17,547 bases of DNA from DASXTW01 sp046726275 (GTDB taxonomy: Bacteria > Actinomycetota > UBA4738): positions 1 through 17,547 of the forward strand of contig JBKPAF010000027.1 in assembly GCA_046726275.1 (NCBI GenBank). The letters run 5' to 3'. Below, one piece after another: positions 1-6,088 of this stretch. Position 1 is the first letter of the stretch, and each line of letters begins with the position of its first letter. The translations under genes were made by a program, and so were the position numbers. The notes under the pieces are model-generated. The model was given only the letters and a program-made list of their open reading frames with translations. It searched no databases and was not told the DNA's origin.

Positions 1-190
1 TTTTGTGTGTCATACGCCGTCATACACGCGTCGGCGTGGGTTCTCACCCCTGCAGGAATCGGCCCAGGCGATCGGTCGCGTCCCGATCGGCCGAGGTGAC
101 GAAGTGCGAGTATTCTCCGACCCCCGCCGATCCCGGCGAGCCCGCCCTGGAGGGCGCCGCACGAGTTCGTCGGAGCGCATCTGAGGAGAG
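1..190. other. Gene-poor left edge
   Basis: I see no convincing gene here: the open frames on both strands are Arg/Ser/Pro-rich shadows of GC-rich DNA. The stretch holds one arm of a 16-bp inverted repeat (12-27). It also has two short GC hairpins just past the stop of the minus-strand VOC gene (about 126-139 and 143-156). They could help end that transcript, but no T-run follows either of them. Confidence 0.5.
12..27 (+). repeat. Left arm of 16-bp perfect inverted repeat
   Basis: The bases ATACGCCGTCATACAC are the exact reverse complement of positions 750-765. The match stops at 16 bp on both sides. Together the two arms bracket the first VOC gene, the 655-678 palindrome and the tRNA remnant. 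The pairing is directly visible. Its role (recombination arm, element boundary, or chance) is unknown. Confidence 0.6.
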
Positions 191-547
191 CTAGGCGTCC
201 CGCGACGAGAGCACACAGAACTCGTTGCCCTCCGGGTCAGTCAGTACCGTCCACGTGACCTCCGGTCCCTGACCGACATCGACCTCGGTGGCGCCCATCG
301 CCTTCAGCCGGGCGACCTCCGCCTCCTGGTCATCGGGGCGGAAGTCGAGATGGAGTCGATTCTTCAGGGTCTTCAGCTCTGGGACGCGGGCGAACAAAAG
401 ACCGGGGAGCCGATCGGGAGCGGGCCTGATCTCGTACTCCTCCGGGTCGTCGTTGACGATCACCCAGCCGAGCGCCTCCTGCCACCAGCGCCCGAGCGCT
501 ACGGGATCGGTGGAGTCCACGACGACCTGTTCCCACTCAAGTGCCAT
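191..547 (-). CDS. VOC superfamily protein (glyoxalase-like domain)
   Basis: A 118-aa single-domain protein of the vicinal oxygen chelate fold. The N-terminal beta strand and helix (VVVDSTDPVALGRWWQEALG) and the C-terminal TDPEGNEFCVL strand are the usual first and last elements of a glyoxalase-like half-domain. HLDF near residue 87 could supply a metal ligand. The family covers glyoxalases, dioxygenases, antibiotic-resistance proteins and many uncharacterised enzymes, so the substrate cannot be named. The ATG at 545-547 is preceded on the minus strand by GAGGAGG, a good ribosome binding site about 7 bases away. The gene stands alone and points away from the tRNA remnant. If that remnant marks an element end, this gene would lie inside the element. 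Confidence 0.85.
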   Translation of the reverse strand: MALEWEQVVVDSTDPVALGRWWQEALGWVIVNDDPEEYEIRPAPDRLPGLLFARVPELKTLKNRLHLDFRPDDQEAEVARLKAMGATEVDVGQGPEVTWTVLTDPEGNEFCVLSSRDA

Positions 548-654
548 GACGTCGCCTCCTCACGAGCCGTCACGCCGGCGCGTTCAGCAGTTTCTGTATC
601 CGCTCGCTTGCCCTCCTGCAACGGGCACGATAACTGGACGGGTTTCGCTCGCCT

Positions 655-678
655 CTGACGTGCAATATCGCACGTCAG
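655..678. promoter_or_regulatory. Perfect 9-bp-arm palindrome (operator or hairpin)
   Basis: CTGACGTGC (655-663) is mirrored exactly by GCACGTCAG (670-678) around a 6-base AT-rich centre, AATATC. No T-run follows on either strand, so a rho-independent terminator is unlikely. The symmetry and AT-rich centre suit a dimeric DNA-binding protein site. It lies about 108 bp upstream of the minus-strand VOC start and 22 bp before the tRNA fragment, so it could serve the VOC gene or be a recombination-protein site. The cognate protein is unknown. Confidence 0.5.
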
Positions 679-700
679 CGCAGCGCTCCGCGGCTTCTAG

Positions 701-742
701 CTTCTAAGCAGCGGGTCGGAGGTTCGAATCCTCCCCGGCGCG
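701..742 (+). pseudogene. 3' half of tRNA-Arg(UCU), candidate att core
   Basis: The sequence reads as a tRNA from the anticodon loop onward. It has a 7-base loop CTTCTAA (701-707, anticodon UCU at 703-705), the 3' anticodon strand GCAGC, a 5-base variable loop (713-717), and a perfect T arm: GGAGG, loop TTCGAAT, CCTCC (718-734). The acceptor 3' strand CCGGCGC (735-741) and discriminator G742 follow, with no encoded CCA. The bases before 701 cannot pair as a 5' anticodon strand, and no GCGCCGG acceptor strand, D arm or 5' half is present. A tRNA 3' half cut at the anticodon loop is a classic attachment-site core left by tyrosine-recombinase elements. With this orientation the element would lie to the left, with an intact tRNA-Arg(UCU) further left outside the window. 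Confidence 0.75.
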
Positions 743-749
743 GCGCGGA

Positions 750-765
750 GTGTATGACGGCGTAT
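750..765 (+). repeat. Right arm of 16-bp perfect inverted repeat
   Basis: GTGTATGACGGCGTAT is the exact reverse complement of positions 12-27. It starts 8 bp after the tRNA remnant ends, so the repeat may be part of the same recombination scar. Confidence 0.6.
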
Positions 766-871
766 ACGGGAGTCGGGACGAGTGGCGGAGCTGTAGTTAG
801 CACACGGTTAGCACCGAAGGGTAAAACCGCAGGTCAGAGGGCTGCAAAGGGTAATTCCGTGTTATGTCCGG

Positions 872-2227
872 TCAGCGAGTGCTGTAAGCGACGGTCACGT
901 AGTCTTCGAATGGTGGTTCGACGAAGAGGTAGCCAGTGATGAAGACCCTTGTGCCATCGGGGCTGATGCCGATCGATCTGGCCTCACCTCCGAATCCGTC
1001 GAAACGACTTACCCACGTTGTCTTCCCCGTAATGGCTTCGTAACTGATCGTTGCATAGTCGTCCCCGCTTGTTCCGGTGACGTATACGCTGGCCCCATCA
1101 GGGCTCACCACGAGAGACCGTGCTATGTCACGCTCCGGGATACCGCGAGAGAAGCGTTGTGCCCACAGGGTCTTTCCCGACGATGCATCGTAGGCCACCG
1201 TTGCGTAGTCGATGTCGGAGGGGGCTCTCTCGCTTTCGCCTGTGACAAAGACCGTTGAGCCGCTCACGCCAAGAGACCACGCGACGTGCCGACTGCAGCA
1301 CTTGAGCCCTCCATAGAAGCTCACCCACAGGGTGCTTCCCGTCGAGGCGTCGTAGGCGATGGTGCCGTATGTGACTCCGCTCGGCTGACCGATCCCGCCG
1401 GTCACGAATACTCGAGTGCCGCTTGGGCTCACGCCGATCGACGTGCCGAGCGTCTCACGCCCGGGCAACCCTTCATACCGACTCGCCCACAGCGTTGCGC
1501 CCGATAAGGTGTCGTAGGCGATCGTGGCGTAGGCGCTGCCGCTGGTGCCGGTCACGAACACCTTTGTCCCGTCCGGGGTCACAGCGATAGCCGAGGCACC
1601 GCCGTCGTCGTAGAAGCTGACCCACTGCCTCGTGCCAGATGAGGCGTCGTAAGCGATCGTGGCGTAGTCCCCCTCGCTTCGCCCGGTCACGAACACCTGG
1701 GCACCGTCCGGACTCAGGTCGATGGATGAGGCCCCCGCCGCACCTCCGTAGAGATCCACCCAGAGCTGAGCACCGGAAGACGCCTCATAAGCGATCGTGC
1801 CGAACTGACCGTTGCTCGAGCCCGTCACGAATACCCTCGATCCATCGGGGCTGACTCCGAGTGCGGTAGCCTGGTTGATGTCTCCAAAGTCTCCGTACCG
1901 CTGTACCCAAAGTTCTGCCCCGCTCACAGCGTCGTAGGCAATCGTGGCGTATGCACGAAAAGACAGCCCTCCACTCTGCCCGGTTACGAATACCTTGGTT
2001 CCGTCAGGGCTCACCCCAAGCGCAGAGGCGAAGTCGTGACCGCCGTCATAGCGCTTCCACCACAACTGGCCGCCGGGAACGCGCGGTCCGATCGGCGTTC
2101 TTCGCGATTGAATCGCCGGGACCAAAGGTCCTGAGCGCGATGCCAAGACCGCGGATTGAGAGCTGAGGACCAGGAGGCCGACTGTAGAGCAGATCAGAAC
2201 GGATCGAAGGATCCGGATCGGATGCAT
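872..2227 (-). CDS. Secreted eight-repeat beta-propeller protein (PQQ/WD40-like)
   Basis: A 451-aa protein from the ATG at 2225-2227. An open frame continues upstream to 2455, but this start is chosen because it gives a signal peptide: charged MHPIRILR, then about 16 hydrophobic residues and an Ala/Ser-rich cleavage region near residue 30. The rest is a tandem repeat of about 40-55 residues, each with SPDGxxVFVTG, then YATIAYDAxSG, then LWxxRY or a close variant. I count eight VFVTG-like cores, enough for an eight-bladed propeller. It looks extracytoplasmic, with a binding or scaffold role; no catalytic motif is evident. The repeats differ enough in wording that recent duplication is unlikely. 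It is divergent from the second VOC gene. A lipoprotein Cys is not seen. Confidence 0.8.
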   Translation of the reverse strand: MHPIRILRSVLICSTVGLLVLSSQSAVLASRSGPLVPAIQSRRTPIGPRVPGGQLWWKRYDGGHDFASALGVSPDGTKVFVTGQSGGLSFRAYATIAYDAVSGAELWVQRYGDFGDINQATALGVSPDGSRVFVTGSSNGQFGTIAYEASSGAQLWVDLYGGAAGASSIDLSPDGAQVFVTGRSEGDYATIAYDASSGTRQWVSFYDDGGASAIAVTPDGTKVFVTGTSGSAYATIAYDTLSGATLWASRYEGLPGRETLGTSIGVSPSGTRVFVTGGIGQPSGVTYGTIAYDASTGSTLWVSFYGGLKCCSRHVAWSLGVSGSTVFVTGESERAPSDIDYATVAYDASSGKTLWAQRFSRGIPERDIARSLVVSPDGASVYVTGTSGDDYATISYEAITGKTTWVSRFDGFGGEARSIGISPDGTRVFITGYLFVEPPFEDYVTVAYSTR

Positions 2228-2396
2228 GTCCCGCCCCGCCTCGTGCGGATGCCGTAACGTGGGGGTACTCCGCTCGCCATCAGAAGTCAACCCCCTTTTC
2301 TGGACATGCCAGAGGGAGGTCGGCCCCGCTCGGTTCGGGGCCGTTGTGGCACCCATCGAGGGGGTCGGGCTAGGCTGCCGCTGGAGGTGGTGTCGG
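2228..2396. promoter_or_regulatory. Divergent promoter region between propeller and VOC genes
   Basis: This 169-bp gap separates two divergent starts and must hold both promoters. No confident -35/-10 pair was found. A GGGGGT (2261-2266) and ACCCCC inverted pair about 23 bases apart is visible, the second copy being followed by TTTTC. It could be an operator or a weak terminator-like hairpin. Confidence 0.35.
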
Positions 2397-2777
2397 GTGT
2401 TCGAGAGGGCAAACATCGTGGCGACGATCGCGGTGTCGGATATTGAGCGGGCCAAGAAGTTCTACGGTGAGGTCCTCGGCCTCAAGGCCGTCGAAGATTC
2501 CCCTGCCGGGATCAGGTACGAGAATGCGAGCGGGGCCGGCCTCTTCGTCTATCCGTCGCAGTTCGCCGGGACCAACAAGGCCACCTACGCCGGCTTCGAC
2601 GTCGAGGACATCCAGGTGGCAGTGAAGGAGCTTCGGGATCGGGGGATCGTCTTCGAGGAGTACGACATGCCCGGCCTGAAGACCGTGGACGGCATCGCCG
2701 AGATGGAGGGCGAGAAGGCAGCCTGGTTCAAGGACCCCGACGGCAACATCCTCTCGATTGGCGAACTGACGACCTAG
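2397..2777 (+). CDS. VOC superfamily protein (glyoxalase/bleomycin-resistance-like)
   Basis: A 126-aa protein. The GTG at 2397 is chosen over an upstream open-frame start at 2226 because GGAGG (2383-2387) lies 9 bases before it and homology-like sequence begins here. The order NIVATIAVSDIERAKKFYGEVLGL, a central strand, then WFKDPDGNILSIGEL is the standard betaalphabetabetabeta VOC module, with a C-terminal Glu in the usual metal-ligand position. Its short length means one functional site probably forms from a dimer. The substrate is unknown. It converges on the CHAP remnant with only 8 bp between the stops. It is not closely similar to the VOC protein at 191-547, so it is not a local duplicate. 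Confidence 0.85.
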   Translation: MFERANIVATIAVSDIERAKKFYGEVLGLKAVEDSPAGIRYENASGAGLFVYPSQFAGTNKATYAGFDVEDIQVAVKELRDRGIVFEEYDMPGLKTVDGIAEMEGEKAAWFKDPDGNILSIGELTT

Positions 2778-2785
2778 CCGATCGA

Positions 2786-3406
2786 TCAGGTCCTGAACGA
2801 GGCGGCCCAGGTCTCCGGACCGACGACGCCATCGACCACCAGCTTCTCGCGACGCTGAAAGTCGAGACAGACGCGCTGGCTCTGTGGGCCGTACTCGCCG
2901 TCGACCTCGATGACGGCCCCGAGCTTCGCCATCTGGACCTGCCACGTCCGCGCGTCCGGTCCCTGGACCCGGCGTCTGATGAATCGTCCGGGGAACTTCG
3001 GCACATGCACCACAGGCGCCTGAAGCTTGTGGATACCGACCAGCGTCTTATTCAACTCCGAGCCGGCGGACGGGTCGGGGGGATCCTCGTCGGGCCGGGC
3101 CACCTTCACGCCGTAGTTGGGGAGCCCGTACCCCACGATCCCGACGGATCGCCGGTGCCGCATTACTTGGCCTCCCGTCCACCCGCCGGGGGCGTTCGTG
3201 TTCCCTTCCAGGCAGGTGGGCGATCCATCGGCGTTCACCCGCTCCACGATCCCCACGTGGAAGGCTCCCCGTCCTCCGGTCGGGGTCGGTTGTCGGTCTG
3301 GCCAGGAGCTGAGCCTCGATCTGGAGGCGGTCCGCGTCGGTGGTGGCGCGATCGAGCTCCTCGACGCCCGCATCCTCAGGTGGGTCCATCTCCCGCAAGC
3401 TCTCAC
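2786..3406 (-). CDS. CHAP/peptidoglycan-binding wall-hydrolase remnant, N-terminus probably frameshifted
   Basis: The C-terminal 160 residues are clear. A CHAP-like C-terminal half (AFHVGIVERVNADG, then LEGNTN and a GYGLP strand) is followed by a PG_binding_1 domain with VDGEYGPQSQRVCLDFQ and VDGVVGPETW, the two repeat-like halves of that wall-binding fold. The first 45 or so residues in this frame are Arg/Ser-rich and look like a wrong frame. A second minus-strand frame starting at ATG 3420-3422 (MIAPSRESLREMDPPEDAG...) reads as natural protein up to about 3266 and then loses sense just where this frame gains it. That suggests a frameshift near 3260-3300. Even after repair there is no Cys before the His, so the catalytic CHAP cysteine is missing. 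It is probably a decayed endolysin-like gene; a sequencing error is the alternative. It lies downstream of the GlnR-like gene on the same strand. Confidence 0.6.
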   Translation of the reverse strand: MRACGRWTHLRMRASRSSIAPPPTRTASRSRLSSWPDRQPTPTGGRGAFHVGIVERVNADGSPTCLEGNTNAPGGWTGGQVMRHRRSVGIVGYGLPNYGVKVARPDEDPPDPSAGSELNKTLVGIHKLQAPVVHVPKFPGRFIRRRVQGPDARTWQVQMAKLGAVIEVDGEYGPQSQRVCLDFQRREKLVVDGVVGPETWAASFRT

Positions 3407-3476
3407 GGGACGGGGCGATCATCAAGAGAGAGATTGACGGAGGCGGGCCAGCCCGACGGGCGTCCGACGAAGAGGG

Positions 3477-4154
3477 TCAGTCCTCCTGGGAGCTCCTCGG
3501 CTCGGCGGCCCGGTATCCCACGCCTCGGACCGTCTGGATGAGTCCCTCGTGCTCGGGGCCGAGCTTGGCCCGGAGCCTCCGCACGTGCACGTCCACGGTC
3601 CTCGTCCCGCCGTAGAAGTTGTAGCCCCACACCTCGGACAGCAGCTCGCCTCGGGTGAACACCCGGCCTGGCCGCTGGATGAGGAACCGGAGGACCTCGA
3701 ATTCCTTGTACGTGAGGTCGAGAACCCGGCCACTGGCGAAGACCTGATATGTCTCGGTGTTCATGGACAGCGGGCCGAGTCGGATGACGGCCTCACCGGC
3801 TCCGCCCGTGCGCCGGGCGAGCATGGCCAGTCGGAGCTTCAGCTCGGTCGCGGAGGCCCCGGAGTGGACCAGCTCGTCCGCAACTTCGTGCCAGGGAAAG
3901 CGCTCGAGATCGCTCCTGGCCAGCACGGCCACGATGGGGACCTGCGCTCGGCTCACCGCGAGCAGCGCGAGGAGGCGGTATGCCTGGTCAGGGTTGTCCT
4001 CTCCGTCGCACACGATCACCGACGGCGAGATGTCCGGGAGGTGAGTGAGGGAATCGGGCGCCAGGGGCTCCGTCTTCACGTCCAGACCGAGACTCTGCAC
4101 GGCGGGAAGGGCCTCGGCTGGGGAGCGATCGGTGAGGAACACGACCCGGCCCAC
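3477..4154 (-). CDS. glnR: GlnR-like orphan response regulator (OmpR/PhoB winged helix)
   Basis: A 225-aa protein from the GTG at 4152-4154. The frame is open up to 4403, but the receiver begins with VGRVVFLTDRSP at this GTG. The receiver (1-115) is atypical: it lacks the acidic pair of true receivers, keeps D50 in VCDGED, and has no clear conserved Lys. The C-terminal winged helix (about 125-220) is canonical: VLDLTYKEFEVLRFL, RVFTRGELLSEVWGY, then GGTRTVDVHVRRLRAKLG and TVRGVGYR. This combination matches actinobacterial GlnR, the regulator of nitrogen assimilation genes, whose D50 works in dimerisation without phosphorylation. R52 of GlnR is E52 here, so the dimer contact may differ. No histidine kinase lies nearby. 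The symbol is a family-level guess; another orphan regulator of this class is possible. Confidence 0.75.
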   Translation of the reverse strand: MGRVVFLTDRSPAEALPAVQSLGLDVKTEPLAPDSLTHLPDISPSVIVCDGEDNPDQAYRLLALLAVSRAQVPIVAVLARSDLERFPWHEVADELVHSGASATELKLRLAMLARRTGGAGEAVIRLGPLSMNTETYQVFASGRVLDLTYKEFEVLRFLIQRPGRVFTRGELLSEVWGYNFYGGTRTVDVHVRRLRAKLGPEHEGLIQTVRGVGYRAAEPRSSQED

Positions 4155-4188
4155 GGCGTGGCGAGGGTAACAGACGAACCGATCCCGG

Positions 4189-4194
4189 TACGCT
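4189..4194 (+). promoter_or_regulatory. Candidate -10 box for leaderless alpha/beta hydrolase mRNA
   Basis: TACGCT ends 6 bases before the GTG at 4201, and that GTG has no ribosome binding site. The distance puts transcription start on the G of the start codon, as in leaderless actinobacterial mRNAs. The same geometry occurs at 14472. There is no clear -35 box. Confidence 0.35.
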
Positions 4195-4200
4195 TGGCTC

Positions 4201-4968
4201 GTGCACTCGGTTACGCGTCTGTGGTCCCGGCCGTACTCCACCTCCGTCCGGCCGTTCGAAGTGGTGACGGCAGACGGCATCCACCTTCGTGGCGATCGCA
4301 TCGGCACCGGGGACATCTCTCTGGTCTTCTGCCACGGGTTCCTGGGTTGGCGTCGGAAATCACGGTTGGTCCAGTTCCAGGAAGCGCTGGCGCGACGATT
4401 CACCGTCTACGCGTTCGACCTGCGAGGGCACGGTGAGAGCGGAGGCCTGAGCGCGTTCGGGACGATGGAGCAGCTCGACGTGGATGCCGTGCTCCGTCGA
4501 GCCCACGCGGATGGTTTCACCAAAGTCGTCACCATGGGCGGATCGATGGGTGGGATCGCGGTCATCCGGCACGCCGCCCTCTTGGGCGGGCCGGATGCCG
4601 TGGTGGCCGTCAGCACCCCCGCGCTCTGGGACGGACACGATTCGCAGGCGGTCCGGCGGCTCGCCTGGCTCACGGCCAGCAGGTACGGCAGGTTGGTCCT
4701 TCGCTCTGCCGGCGTTCGCGTAGTCCCCGCGTTCGAGCCGGTTGAATCGCCCGCCAACCTCGTCGGCAAGATCGCTCCGATCCCCCTGGTGATCGTGCAC
4801 GGTCGGGACGATCACTTCTTCGACGAGGAGCAGGCCTGGTTGCTGTACCGACGGGCTGAAGCCCCAAAGCGACTCCTGATGGCCTCCCGGTTCGGGCATG
4901 CGGAGGATGGCTACACGCCGGCATTCGCCGAGCAGATCGCTCGGGTGGTTCGGGAGATGGTGGCGTGA
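4201..4968 (+). CDS. Alpha/beta hydrolase
   Basis: A 255-aa cytoplasmic-looking hydrolase with a full set of fold landmarks: HGF oxyanion-hole motif (45-47), LRGHGES (75-80), nucleophile elbow MGGSMGG with Ser115, acidic residue in HGRDD (Asp203 or 204), and catalytic His233 in FGHAEDGY. The length is normal for the family. Substrate is not predictable; esterases, lipases and C-C hydrolases all share these motifs. The GTG start has no ribosome binding site and may be leaderless. It is divergent from the GlnR-like gene with 46 bp between the starts. Its stop overlaps the MoaD-like start as TGATG, so the two are translationally coupled. Confidence 0.85.
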   Translation: MHSVTRLWSRPYSTSVRPFEVVTADGIHLRGDRIGTGDISLVFCHGFLGWRRKSRLVQFQEALARRFTVYAFDLRGHGESGGLSAFGTMEQLDVDAVLRRAHADGFTKVVTMGGSMGGIAVIRHAALLGGPDAVVAVSTPALWDGHDSQAVRRLAWLTASRYGRLVLRSAGVRVVPAFEPVESPANLVGKIAPIPLVIVHGRDDHFFDEEQAWLLYRRAEAPKRLLMASRFGHAEDGYTPAFAEQIARVVREMVA

Positions 4969-5201
4969 TGCGGGTGCGCCTGTTCGCCGCACTCCGGGAG
5001 CTCGCGGGGACCTCGGAGCTCGAGGTGGACGCGCCGGACGTGGGCTCGCTCCTGGATCGACTGTCCGAAACACTCGGTCCAAAGTTCGAGCGCATCATGG
5101 AAGTGGGTACGGTGGTGGTCGACGGGGAAACCGTGGGGCGGGATCGGCACCTTCGCCCTGGGGACGAGGTCGCCCTCTTGCCGCCTGTGTCGGGGGGCTG
5201 A
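4968..5201 (+). CDS. moaD: MoaD/ThiS-type ubiquitin-like sulfur carrier
   Basis: A 77-aa protein with a beta-grasp pattern: MRVRLFAALRELAG at the start, the VVVDGETV strand, and PGDEVALLPPVSGG at the end. The terminal Gly-Gly is the site that is adenylated and turned into a thiocarboxylate by MoeB/ThiF-type enzymes. MoaD-type carriers donate sulfur to molybdopterin. Relatives serve thiamine, cysteine or tungsten cofactor synthesis, and no other molybdopterin gene lies in the window, so the pathway is not fixed. The ATG at 4968 is preferred to the GTG one codon earlier because it overlaps the hydrolase stop by one base. Confidence 0.85.
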   Translation: MRVRLFAALRELAGTSELEVDAPDVGSLLDRLSETLGPKFERIMEVGTVVVDGETVGRDRHLRPGDEVALLPPVSGG

Positions 5202-5225
5202 GTCGACAGGAGGAGCTGGGACGAG

Positions 5226-6077
5226 GTGCAGATCGGGATCGGACTGCCGAACCCCATTCCGGATACGCCGGGAACCACGCTCCTCCGATGGGCCAGCCGG
5301 GCTGAGGAGGCGGGATTCTCCTCGCTGGCCACGATCGACCGGATCGTCTATCCGAGCTACGAGTCGTTGGTCGCACTGGCGGCCGCCGCCGCCGTCACCG
5401 AGCGGATCGGGCTCATGACGAACGTCCTGTTGGGCCCGACGCGGAATCCCCTGCTCCTGGCGAAGGAGGCCGCGAGCGTCGATCAACTGTCGGGTGGCCG
5501 GCTGACGCTCGGGCTCGGCGTGGGGGCGCGGGAGGACGACTACGAGGCTGCCGGACAGGACTTTCGTACTCGGGGAAAGCGGTGGGACGAGGGCCTCGCG
5601 ATCATGCACCGAGCTTGGACAGGCGAACCAATGGGGGCCGGGAACCCCGTCGGACCCCGTCCCACACGAGGCGATCGGGTGCCCGTAATCATCGGCGGGA
5701 TGAACGAGCGGTCCATCGAGCGAACCATCAGCTGGGGGATCGGGTGGACCGTGGGAGGCGCCCCGCCCGACGTGGGGGGGCCGTTTGCCGAACGTGTCCG
5801 AAAGGCGTGGAGGGAAGCTGGCAGGGAGGGCGAGCCAAAGATCGTGGGGTTGACCTACTTCGCCCTCGGCGAAGGCGCCGAGGAGAAGGCCGCCGCATAC
5901 CTGACCGACTATTACGGCCAGTACGGCCGGCGGTTGGTTCAGGGGATCCCGAAGTCGCCCCAAGCCCTCAAGGAGACGGTTTCGAAGTTCGAGGGATACG
6001 GGTTCGACGAGCTCTTCCTCGACCCGACCGTGGCCGACCTGGCTCAATTGGACGCAGCTGCGGAAGCGGTTCTGTAA
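5226..6077 (+). CDS. LLM-class (F420/flavin-dependent) oxidoreductase
   Basis: A 283-aa luciferase-like monooxygenase fold protein of normal length. The N-terminus MQIGIGLPNPIPDTPG and the segments LATIDRIVYPSYESLVALAA, TERIGLMTNVLLGPTRNP, LLLAKEAASVDQLSGGR and LTLGLGVGAREDDYEA are the family signature. RVPVIIGGMNERSIER is the usual later beta-alpha unit. These enzymes use F420 in many Actinomycetota and FMN elsewhere; the cofactor cannot be settled here. The start is GTG with AGGAGG at 5208-5213, a somewhat long 12-base spacing. It follows the MoaD-like gene by 24 bp and probably shares its transcript. Confidence 0.88.
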   Translation: MQIGIGLPNPIPDTPGTTLLRWASRAEEAGFSSLATIDRIVYPSYESLVALAAAAAVTERIGLMTNVLLGPTRNPLLLAKEAASVDQLSGGRLTLGLGVGAREDDYEAAGQDFRTRGKRWDEGLAIMHRAWTGEPMGAGNPVGPRPTRGDRVPVIIGGMNERSIERTISWGIGWTVGGAPPDVGGPFAERVRKAWREAGREGEPKIVGLTYFALGEGAEEKAAAYLTDYYGQYGRRLVQGIPKSPQALKETVSKFEGYGFDELFLDPTVADLAQLDAAAEAVL

Positions 6078-6088
6078 GCCTGCCCGGT

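Larger units (their letters stand above)
548..871. other. 324-bp intergenic region with palindrome and tRNA remnant
   Basis: No protein-coding gene is evident. From left to right it holds the upstream region of the minus-strand VOC gene, a perfect palindrome (655-678), a 3' tRNA-Arg fragment (701-742), an inverted-repeat arm (750-765) and two copies of GTTAGCAC (796-803 and 807-814) spaced 11 bp apart. The 815-871 stretch, leading up to the stop codon of the minus-strand propeller gene, shows nothing recognisable. Confidence 0.6.

Noticed and set aside
3..216. Overlapping open frames on both strands at the left edge
   Set aside because: Arg/Ser/Pro-rich composition, no ribosome binding site and no family-like motif; typical of open frames in GC-rich DNA.
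655..678. Palindrome as a rho-independent terminator
   Set aside because: There is no T-run on either strand and no convergent gene end beside it.
191..2777. The two VOC genes as a recent duplication
   Set aside because: The proteins share only the fold-level pattern; wording and strand differ throughout.
4360..6047. Long minus-strand open frames (4360-5082, 4911-6047) opposite the hydrolase and LLM genes
   Set aside because: They are antisense to genes with complete motifs and have shadow-like composition. The plus-strand proteins explain the sequence.
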